Assembly: GCA_910585535.1 (NCBI GenBank) | Contig: CAJUFK010000022.1 | Coordinates: 1 to 36,150 of the forward strand | Direction: 5' to 3' | Origin: an uncultured Angelakisella sp. | GTDB lineage: Bacteria > Bacillota > Clostridia > Oscillospirales > Ruminococcaceae | Length of the DNA stretch: 36,150 nt | Shown here: in pieces, positions 7,775 to 13,334 of the stretch | Layout of the letters: every line of letters starts with the position of its first letter | Position numbering within the stretch: position 1 is the first letter of the stretch | The notes under the pieces: model-generated | Seen by the model: only the letters and a program-made list of their open reading frames with translations | What the model was told of the DNA's origin: nothing | Database searches by the model: none | Position numbers and translations under genes: made by a program

Positions 7775-8842
7775 TTATGCCGCTTGCAATTCCCCTGCAA
7801 AGAGATCAGCGGCGGACCTCCATCCAAGTATCTTGCGTGGATAGTCATTCATCCACTTCTCAACCTCCTTTATTTGCTCTTTTGTCACATTGTCAAAATT
7901 TGTACCTTTTGGGAAAAATCGCCGGATAAGCCGGTTCATATTCTCATTGGAACCTCTTTCGTATGCACTGTACGGGTGGCAGTAGAAAACCAGTGTCCGC
8001 TTTCCTTTGCGTCGGTGGGCCATCTCTATGCCTTCAAAGTCTTGAAACTCACACCCATTGTCTACAGTGATAGACTTGAATATCTTGTAGAACAGCTTGC
8101 CCAGTTTTCGCTCCAGGCTATTCAGAGCCTTTACCACGCTTGCCGCTGTATGGTCTGGCACGGGTAGAATAAACCCGATCCTGGTCTTTCGTTCCGTCAG
8201 CACGATCAATGCCGATTTGGAGCCTTTGCATCCCATCACGCTGTCCATCTCCCAGTGCCCAAAAGTGCCACGCTTTTTGATCTCTTTGGGCCGCCTGTCT
8301 ATACTTGCTCCCCTTGGTGCCCTGGCAGCTTTTTTCTTCTCTTTGCTCTTGGCGGCATAGTGGCGGCGGCCCTTGTCCAGTAAATGATCTGGTGTTAAAC
8401 GCATAAACACATCGCCCCGATATATGTAACTATACAATGTCGTTTCGCAGATTTCGGTAGCATATACTTCTCCATTGTTTCTTATTTTTGCCAAAGCTGC
8501 ACCAGGAGAATAACCTTCGTCTGCGATTAGCCCTTCCACCCGTTTCGCAAGGGGACAGTTGCGTTTCATCTTCACACCCGGTCCCTTTAACCGCAGATAT
8601 TCCTGATACTTTCGTTCGGCTTCTTCGGGACAGTAAATGTCGACATATTCATATTCTGTTATCTGTTGCCGACACGTTCCGCGTTCAATCTCATAATAGA
8701 TGGAACGCAAGCATTTCCCCAGAGCCGCCGCAATTTGAGGCTTTGAAAACCCTTCTTTCAGCATTCGTTCCAGGTCTAACCGCTGATACCAGTTGATATG
8801 TTCTGCTCCTTTATGGTTCACAAACACACCTCCAGCAACCAT
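7775..8842 (-). CDS. IS30-family transposase
   Basis: 355 residues. An N-terminal helix-turn-helix (about 20-55, GFSKPQIAAALGKCLRSIYY) is followed by a second DNA-binding region and the DDE catalytic core. The catalytic triad is readable as Asp200 in GHWEMDSV, Asp261 in TVDNGCEF and Glu300 in GSNENMN; these contexts are characteristic of IS30. The C-terminus carries NDYPRKILGWRSA, the usual IS30 ending. The protein appears full length and intact. Its ATG overlaps the TAA of the upstream XRE gene by one base, so the two are translationally coupled. It cuts and joins the element's ends through a circular intermediate. Confidence 0.93.
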   Translation of the reverse strand: MVAGGVFVNHKGAEHINWYQRLDLERMLKEGFSKPQIAAALGKCLRSIYYEIERGTCRQQITEYEYVDIYCPEEAERKYQEYLRLKGPGVKMKRNCPLAKRVEGLIADEGYSPGAALAKIRNNGEVYATEICETTLYSYIYRGDVFMRLTPDHLLDKGRRHYAAKSKEKKKAARAPRGASIDRRPKEIKKRGTFGHWEMDSVMGCKGSKSALIVLTERKTRIGFILPVPDHTAASVVKALNSLERKLGKLFYKIFKSITVDNGCEFQDFEGIEMAHRRKGKRTLVFYCHPYSAYERGSNENMNRLIRRFFPKGTNFDNVTKEQIKEVEKWMNDYPRKILGWRSAADLFAGELQAA

Positions 8843-9057
8843 TATTTTTCCTTTTGGATCGGCACGACAAAGAGGTGGGGGTCCAAATTCAAAAGGTCAC
8901 AAATCGTTAGCGTTATACGTAGGCTTGCGGATGCCATTTCTATTTCTCCACTCTCAAATTTCTGGTACTGCCTTACATGGATTCCAACCAGTTGGGAAAC
9001 CTCTTGTTGGGTTAAGCCTAACGCTTTCCGCTGGTTGTAAAGGATTTCGTTTCGCAT
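8842..9057 (-). CDS. XRE-family helix-turn-helix regulator inside the IS
   Basis: 71 residues from ATG 9057 (MRNEILYNQRKALGLTQQEV), preferred because AGGAGGAGG precedes it; an upstream in-frame start at 9117 lies in the promoter region. The helix-turn-helix is clear: LTQQEVSQLVGIHVRQYQKF, with YQKFESGE as the recognition helix end, typical of the Cro/C1 family. The stop overlaps the transposase start. The coupling suggests it regulates transposase expression or is a passenger; similar domains also serve as plasmid or phage repressors. Its promoter appears to be at 9102-9130. Confidence 0.8.
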   Translation of the reverse strand: MRNEILYNQRKALGLTQQEVSQLVGIHVRQYQKFESGEIEMASASLRITLTICDLLNLDPHLFVVPIQKEK

Positions 9058-9101
9058 ACTTCCTCCTCCTCGCAGGACGCCTTTTAAGGCGTATTTTATA
9101 T

Positions 9102-9120
9102 ATAATACATTCAGCACAGG
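9102..9120 (-). repeat. candidate right terminal inverted repeat of the IS
   Basis: Reads CCTGTG on the minus strand and matches 7681-7699 at 14 of 19 positions. It overlaps the -10 of the xre promoter. Confidence 0.45.
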
Positions 9121-9130
9121 AATCTGTCAA
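9102..9130 (-). promoter_or_regulatory. promoter for xre-transposase, spanning the IS edge
   Basis: On the minus strand TTGACA (9130-9125), a 17-bp spacer and TATTAT (9107-9102). If the IS ends at 9120, the -10 lies within its terminal repeat while the -35 is in flanking DNA. Confidence 0.55.
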
Positions 9131-9142
9131 CCTACAGCACGC

Positions 9143-9180
9143 AAAAAGGCCCGCCGGGAAATTTCCCGGCGGGCCTTTTT
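9143..9180. terminator. perfect palindromic bidirectional terminator
   Basis: The 19 bases AAAAAGGCCCGCCGGGAAA (9143-9161) are followed at once by their exact reverse complement (9162-9180), a flawless 38-bp palindrome with A- and T-runs at both ends. It can stop the leftward late phage transcript after the lysozyme gene and any rightward transcript. It insulates the prophage lysis end from the IS. Confidence 0.9.
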
Positions 9181-9235
9181 TGTCCAAATCGGACACTTTA
9201 ATTTAGATTTTTACAGTTCCAAGGGCCAGGGACCT

Positions 9236-9994
9236 TTAGTCCAAGGCCCTCCGGGCGGCGGCGATCTTCTCCTCCAGGGCGGCAATCTCCTGCATCAGTC
9301 TTTCATTGTCCGCTGCCAGGGCCTCCGCCCTGGCGGAAAGATCATCCTTGGCAGGCAGGTCCTCCGTCTCGCCAAACCCGTTAAGGCCCGCCGCCCGGAT
9401 AATGGTGGGGTAGTCCTTGTAGGCGGTATTGAGGTCCACGTCTACCTTCCCGCCGCCAATGGCCTCCAGCCGCCCCTCGGCGCTGCGCTGCCACATCCCA
9501 TAGGGGCCAGTCCACCCCACCTTGCCGGTGTAATCGGCAATCCACAGGTCATAGGCCGCCAACTGCTCCATATCAAGGTAGCTTCTGGCGAAGCTGGTGA
9601 AGGTGTACAGCCCCGCATAGTACCCCCTGGTCTGGATGGTTTCCAGGAACGCCTTGCAGATGGCGGTGTTATCTGCTTTCGGCGTTTTGAAATACTGCGG
9701 GTCCTCCATGTCGTAATAGACAGGGTAGGGCACCTGGTAGGTATCCAGCAGGTCCGCCAGCCGGTTGGCGGCGATCCGGGCCGCAGCGGGGGTCTTGTCA
9801 TAGGCATACAGGTAGACACCCCAGGGGATACCTGCCGCCTGGGCCCCGGCCACGTTCTCGATAAACCGGGTGTCAATGTTCATGCCTCCCTGATACCAAC
9901 TCCACCCCGCCCGGAGGATGGCGAAGTCCGCCGTTACCTTCTGCCAGTTGATGGCCCCCTGGTGGGAGGAAACGTCGATGCCGTAACGTTCCAT
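9236..9994 (-). CDS. GH25 family muramidase endolysin
   Basis: 252 residues from ATG 9994 (a GTG one codon upstream is also possible). The N-terminal ~210 residues are a GH25 lysozyme: YGIDVSSHQG at the start with the conserved Asp, and YYDMED around residues 94-99 with the catalytic Asp and Glu. It cleaves the MurNAc-GlcNAc bond of peptidoglycan at lysis. The last ~35 residues (about ARAEALAADNERLMQEIAAL) form a coiled coil that may oligomerise or hold the enzyme at the wall in place of a repeat-type binding domain. There is no signal peptide, so release depends on the holin. The start overlaps the holin stop as TGATG, so the two are coupled. Confidence 0.95.
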   Translation of the reverse strand: MERYGIDVSSHQGAINWQKVTADFAILRAGWSWYQGGMNIDTRFIENVAGAQAAGIPWGVYLYAYDKTPAAARIAANRLADLLDTYQVPYPVYYDMEDPQYFKTPKADNTAICKAFLETIQTRGYYAGLYTFTSFARSYLDMEQLAAYDLWIADYTGKVGWTGPYGMWQRSAEGRLEAIGGGKVDVDLNTAYKDYPTIIRAAGLNGFGETEDLPAKDDLSARAEALAADNERLMQEIAALEEKIAAARRALD

Positions 9995-10215
9995 CACTGT
10001 ACCTCCGGCAAGCCCGCCAGAGAGGTCAACAGGGACACCACCCCAGCCAAGGCGGCGGTGCCCGCTACCGTCACCCAGTCCACCGCCGTGATCGTCGCAG
10101 CGGCGGGAAGCATAGCAACAGCGGTCTGGGCCACCGTCTTAACGGCGCGGATGCCTGCCGCCTTGAACCATTCCCACTTCTTGTTGTTCCTCTTGCTGTT
10201 CTCCTTGTTGTTCAT
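9994..10215 (-). CDS. phage holin (r1t-like)
   Basis: 73 residues with a charged N-terminus (NNKENSKRNNKKWEWFKAAG) followed by two hydrophobic segments at about 22-45 and 47-68. This is the shape of the small r1t-type holins of Firmicute phages, with the conserved core DWVTVAGTAALAGVVSLLTS. It forms holes in the inner membrane at the end of infection and lets the lysozyme out. The ribosome site AAAGGAGA lies upstream of the start. It is coupled to the lysozyme gene by a one-base overlap. Confidence 0.88.
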   Translation of the reverse strand: MNNKENSKRNNKKWEWFKAAGIRAVKTVAQTAVAMLPAAATITAVDWVTVAGTAALAGVVSLLTSLAGLPEVQ

Positions 10216-10235
10216 GCCAAATCTCCTTTCTATTT

Positions 10236-10670
10236 CTACAAAAAGTCGTGCTTGTCCAGCCGCCTTTTGTAGGTCTCCTGAATATTTTTAATGGCGAATA
10301 CCGCCCGGTTGTTGGGGTAGTCCGGGTCCTCCCGGCAATACTTCTCGTAGGCGTCTATCTCCGTCAAGACCTCGATAAACTCCTCCTTGGTATGGGGAAG
10401 GTCCCGTAGCAACTCATTATTGAAATGTAGGATTCTGGTCCTGCTGCTGTCTGCGGTCCGCCGGTCATCATCGACAATATGCTTGTCCAACCGCCTTTCC
10501 ACCTCTCCCAGCTTTTTCAGGACCTCCCCGTTGATGGCCCGGCCAATTTTCTTTGCCAGCCAGGACCAAGGGCTGATTTCAATGGGGGCGACCTGCACCA
10601 GGGTCATAATCCCCATCAGCAGGCCGCCCCAACTCATTAGTGGGTTTTGCACAATCTCTTCGATGTTCAT
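10236..10670 (-). CDS. phage lysis-region membrane protein of unknown function
   Basis: 144 residues. A single hydrophobic segment near residues 12-30 (MSWGGLLMGIMTLVQVAPIE) is followed by SPWSWLAKKIGRAIN and a long charged, mostly helical region ending RRLDKHDFL. I have seen this architecture commonly in prophages of gut Firmicutes near the lysis genes, but no function is established. Membrane-anchored with a cytoplasmic coiled region, it could act as an accessory holin or a spanin-like or antiholin factor. It lies just upstream of the holin gene. Confidence 0.75.
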   Translation of the reverse strand: MNIEEIVQNPLMSWGGLLMGIMTLVQVAPIEISPWSWLAKKIGRAINGEVLKKLGEVERRLDKHIVDDDRRTADSSRTRILHFNNELLRDLPHTKEEFIEVLTEIDAYEKYCREDPDYPNNRAVFAIKNIQETYKRRLDKHDFL

Positions 10671-10691
10671 GGGCTTCTCCTTTCCCGTTCG

Positions 10692-10883
10692 CTATATGTC
10701 TAAGTCCCCGACCAGTCCTCGCAGGCGGTTTCGGGCCGCAAGGGCTTCTTCCTCCTCTACCTGCGCCCCAAACTGTTCAAGGACATATCGCTGGGCCAAG
10801 ATCACCGCGGCCTGCCGCTTGCAAATATCAGCCAATTCTGACAGGTGTTCAGCCTGCTCCGCCAAAAGTTCTGTCTTGGTCAT
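10692..10883 (-). CDS. small helical phage protein
   Basis: 63 residues, almost entirely helical and acidic (LLAEQAEHLSELADICKRQA). No family recognised. The start codon overlaps the stop of the upstream 80-residue gene (ATGA), so they are translationally coupled. It belongs to the short stretch between the DGR reverse transcriptase and the holin. XkdX-like and similar tiny tail-region proteins occur at this place in related phages, but no specific match is claimed. Confidence 0.65.
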   Translation of the reverse strand: MTKTELLAEQAEHLSELADICKRQAAVILAQRYVLEQFGAQVEEEEALAARNRLRGLVGDLDI

Positions 10884-11122
10884 GTCTGGCCTTCTTTCGC
10901 CGCCGCCTCGGCGGCCCGCGCCGCTGTGACCTTGGCCTTGACCTCCTCCGCGAAAGCGAAGAACGCCTCATACTCCTCCGGCTTGGTATCCTTCTGCCGC
11001 AGAAGGGCAATCTGTTCGTCGATGCTGTACCGCGCCTTGATGACGCTGGCGATCTCCGCCTCCCGGCTCACCCTCATGCTGTCGGTGCCTGCCTGCTCGT
11101 TCATGGTCTCTTTTTCTTCCAT
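10880..11122 (-). CDS. small phage protein overlapping the reverse transcriptase 3' end
   Basis: 80 residues, acidic, helical, with an Ala-rich C-terminus (KVTAARAAEAAAKEG). No family recognised. The first 155 bases overlap the end of the reverse transcriptase frame. Two ATG codons are possible, 11122 and 11104; AGGAAAA precedes the first. Its codon pattern and tidy coupling to the next gene by ATGA suggest it is the real frame in the overlap, and that the reverse transcriptase C-terminal tail is the looser one. Confidence 0.65.
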   Translation of the reverse strand: MEEKETMNEQAGTDSMRVSREAEIASVIKARYSIDEQIALLRQKDTKPEEYEAFFAFAEEVKAKVTAARAAEAAAKEGQT

Positions 11123-12356
11123 TGTTTTTTCCTGCCTTTCGTTTTTTCTTTTTCAGTTTGCAGACCGGCGGATCGGTCCCCATCAACTCCCGGAACAGCT
11201 TATCCATCCGCTGGATCGCCTTCCCGCCGCCCCGGTGGAGGGCATAGCCCTTCCAAGAACCGTGGGCAATCGACACATCTTCGACGGTCATTTCTCCCGC
11301 CGCAACTTTGGCGGCAAACTTTTTCAGCCGCCGCCGCTGGCGGGTGATGCTTTCCCGGCACATCCGGCGCTCCACCTTGCCGGTTTCCGTCAGGTAATGC
11401 TTGGCTTTCAAGAATTTGATTCCCTGCCGGATTGGAACGATCCTGGTCTTTTTCTGGTTTACCGTGATCCCCAGTCTGGCGCAAAACGCTACAACATGGC
11501 CCATCGCCTCCTTTGCCTGTTCTTTTGTCTTAAATAGCATATATCCATCGTCCATATATCGGGCGTACCAGCGCACCCGGAGGACTTGCTTGATGTAATG
11601 GTCCAGGCTGTTGGGGTAGCTGACCGCCGTTATCTGCGACACCTGGCTGCCCAGCCCCAGGCTCTTGCCGCTGTACTCGCCACGTTCTTTGGGGTTGATC
11701 CGCTTCCAATCGCTGTTGAATTTCTCGTACCCAAATGGGACCACGAAACTCTCCAGTAGGCCCACGATCCGGTCATCCCGGAACGCCCGCCGGTAGATGC
11801 CAAAGCACTCCCGGTGCAAAATGGAATCGAAATACCCGGAGAAATCAAAGAGAACGGCCCAGCCTTCGTTGCTGAAACCGTTCGCTCGGTAATACTGCTG
11901 AAAGTGAGCCGTTAGCCGGTCCATGCTCCAGTCCACGCCCTTGCCCTCCAGGCAGGCCCCGTTGTCATAGATAAGACTGCGGGACAGCATAGGGACCAAA
12001 GCGTTGTCGCAGGTACTACGCTGCGCCACCCGCTCGGTGTAATGGACGCTTCGTATATGTCGTTTCTTCCCCCTTTCTATCGTGTCAAATTCCACAAATC
12101 CCCTGGTTATCTCCTCTCCTGCCAGGAGTTTTTTCCTGGTCTCCTCCAGGTTGCGGAGTAGGTTCATTTGATACCTTTGGACGCTGGCCTTCCACGATAC
12201 GTTTCGCATGGATTTACGATTTGCTTGGTGCAGGGCCTTGTAACTGGCGATGCTCTCCAGCCGGTCACACTCCCCATATCTGGCCTGTTTCTTCCGTTCT
12301 CTGGCGGCTTTCCGGCGCTGGTATCTCGCCTCCCGCCGCCGTTCTAACGATGTCAT
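10968..12356 (-). CDS. DGR reverse transcriptase
   Basis: 462 residues. The retroelement polymerase motifs are intact: LFDFSGYFDS with catalytic Asp171, the DGR-specific [LIVN]GxxxSQ motif as LGSQVSQ at 235-241 (group II intron enzymes have QGSPLS-like sequence here), and the YMDD box at 267-270. The N-terminal part has DNGACLEGKG, also typical of DGR enzymes, and no maturase or endonuclease domain follows. It copies the template repeat RNA with errors at adenines and, with Avd, replaces the variable repeat. AAGGGAGG lies six bases before the ATG. The last ~55 residues, after KLKKKKRKAGK, overlap the next gene out of frame and look unlike a normal RT tail. It is the last gene of the DGR cassette. 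Confidence 0.95.
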   Translation of the reverse strand: MTSLERRREARYQRRKAARERKKQARYGECDRLESIASYKALHQANRKSMRNVSWKASVQRYQMNLLRNLEETRKKLLAGEEITRGFVEFDTIERGKKRHIRSVHYTERVAQRSTCDNALVPMLSRSLIYDNGACLEGKGVDWSMDRLTAHFQQYYRANGFSNEGWAVLFDFSGYFDSILHRECFGIYRRAFRDDRIVGLLESFVVPFGYEKFNSDWKRINPKERGEYSGKSLGLGSQVSQITAVSYPNSLDHYIKQVLRVRWYARYMDDGYMLFKTKEQAKEAMGHVVAFCARLGITVNQKKTRIVPIRQGIKFLKAKHYLTETGKVERRMCRESITRQRRRLKKFAAKVAAGEMTVEDVSIAHGSWKGYALHRGGGKAIQRMDKLFRELMGTDPPVCKLKKKKRKAGKNNGRKRDHERAGRHRQHEGEPGGGDRQRHQGAVQHRRTDCPSAAEGYQAGGV

Positions 12357-12668
12357 AGATGGCCTCCCTTTGCCGCAAAGGACACTGTACGGCAGGCCCG
12401 CCCCGCCGGGTCGCCACTCCCAACAGGCCGGGTGCGTCTTTTTAACAGCCGCTTAGTGATACCGGGCATGAAACCAGTATGGACACACAGACATACCGGC
12501 CAGGCACGATAGCGTCCGCCCGATCACATCAGCGCCTTCCGGCGTTTATTTTCAATTTACCTTCACAGGACGGTCATGCACTCCTTCCAAAAATAAAAAA
12601 TGGCACGGCTTTCGGCACCCCTTTAGGGGGGCTTACTTGGTCTGGCCCAGCCCGCAGGGACGGGCAGC
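12357..12668 (-). ncRNA. spacer of the DGR template RNA, between TR and RT
   Basis: 312 bp without a gene on the coding side of the template repeat. In DGRs the RNA downstream of the repeat is needed for priming and for binding RT and Avd. Small hairpins are visible directly after the repeat: GCCCG/CGGGC at 12650-12665 and CCCC-TTTA-GGGG at 12618-12629. The RT ribosome site lies at its end. That this stretch is part of a functional RNA is inferred from its place. Confidence 0.6.
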
Positions 12669-12807
12669 TTTGGAATCACAGGGGCGCGTAGATGTTCGGG
12701 TACGTCGCCACGCCGCCGTTGGCGTCGCCGGTGTTGTCGGCCCTACAGAAGTAAGTGGTCGACTGCCGCTGGGCGGACGCCTCCCACCAGTTGCACCGGG
12801 AACCACG
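12669..12807 (-). repeat. DGR template-position repeat (TR)
   Basis: Over 12671-12806 it matches 13345-13480, inside the variable protein gene, at 114 of 136 positions without gaps. It is non-coding: there is no start codon and the frame is broken by TGA where the protein has Cys294. Position and orientation, between avd and RT, are those of a template repeat. Thirteen of the 22 mismatches fall on coding-strand adenines of this copy; nine do not (see findings). A 17-base identical block near the 3' end (plus strand 12677-12693, CACAGGGGCGCGTAGAT) corresponds to the initiation-of-homology region. Confidence 0.85.
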
Positions 12808-12845
12808 ACGTTTTACAGCGCATAACCGATAGGGATTTCTCCCCT

Positions 12846-13271
12846 TTATTTTTCTTCTTTCCGGTATTTCTCCAGAAATTTGTTATCTGCCTTCCGCCAG
12901 CCTCGCAGGAGGGATGCCTCCTTCACCAGTAGTTCTGTTGCCGGCTGGAATTTGTCCGGGCTGATGGACAGGGTATCAAGCATATACTGGAGCAGTTGCA
13001 AAATCTGCTCCACCGTAATGATGGCCTGGGTCTGGTAGCCCCGGCGGCGTTCTGCCTCCCGGAGGGATTGCGGGTAGATGGTATTCGCCGCTGTGATGTA
13101 GTCAATCAGTTTAATGACCTTCTCCACCATGGGGAAAGTGAAAACCGGGCGCCACCGCTTCGGGACGATTTTTTCATCCATCACAAACCGGGTTAGTTCC
13201 CGCCGGATCAGCGTAGCCGTATGGTAAAATTCCAGTTGGCTCTCTCCGCGTTTGTTTTTGAGTACGCTCAC
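12846..13271 (-). CDS. avd: DGR accessory variability determinant (Avd)
   Basis: 141 residues from GTG 13271, chosen because AGGGGGGG precedes it; an ATG at 13313 is in frame but lies inside the hairpin after the variable repeat and has no ribosome site. The protein is basic and all-helical with the Avd four-helix-bundle pattern: ESQLEFYHTATLIRREL, then PMVEKVIKLIDYITAANTIY, then ITVEQILQLLQYMLDTLS, then ELLVKEASLLRGWRK. Avd forms a barrel-shaped pentamer that binds the template RNA and the reverse transcriptase and is essential for retrohoming in the Bordetella phage system. It lies between the variable protein gene and the TR, as in that phage. Confidence 0.87.
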   Translation of the reverse strand: MSVLKNKRGESQLEFYHTATLIRRELTRFVMDEKIVPKRWRPVFTFPMVEKVIKLIDYITAANTIYPQSLREAERRRGYQTQAIITVEQILQLLQYMLDTLSISPDKFQPATELLVKEASLLRGWRKADNKFLEKYRKEEK

Positions 13272-13300
13272 TCTTTTTACCCCCCCTTCTTGTCCCGGAC

Positions 13301-13327
13301 CATCCCGCCCCACATGGGGGCGGGATG
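13301..13327. promoter_or_regulatory. GC-rich hairpin next to the variable repeat
   Basis: CATCCCGCCCC (13301-13311) and GGGGCGGGATG (13317-13327) are perfect inverted repeats of 11 bp with a 5-base loop. It begins 8 bp past the stop of the variable protein. DGR targets characteristically carry a hairpin/cruciform just downstream of VR that stimulates homing; it has no T-run, so it is not a standard terminator. Confidence 0.8.
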
Positions 13328-13334
13328 TACTGGA

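Larger units (their letters stand above)
7681..9120 (-). mobile_element. IS30-family insertion sequence with an extra XRE gene
   Basis: The transposase (7775-8842) and the XRE gene (8842-9057) lie between imperfect inverted repeats: CCTGTGTTTAGTGCATTTT at 7681-7699 and, on the opposite strand, CCTGTGCTGAATGTATTAT at 9120-9102, matching at 14 of 19 positions by eye. At 1440 bp it is longer than most IS30 elements, as expected with a second gene. I could not see a target-site duplication next to these ends, so the exact boundaries are tentative. It lies between the chromosomal yceD promoter and the prophage lysis end. Confidence 0.6.

Noticed and set aside
9181..9195. TGTCC-AAATC-GGACA as an operator or att core.
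   Set aside because: Only a 5-bp stem and no second copy found in the window.
12637..12845. The TR-position repeat as a second adhesin gene or end of avd.
   Set aside because: No start codon or N-terminal adhesin part, TGA in frame at the Cys codon, and location between avd and RT.
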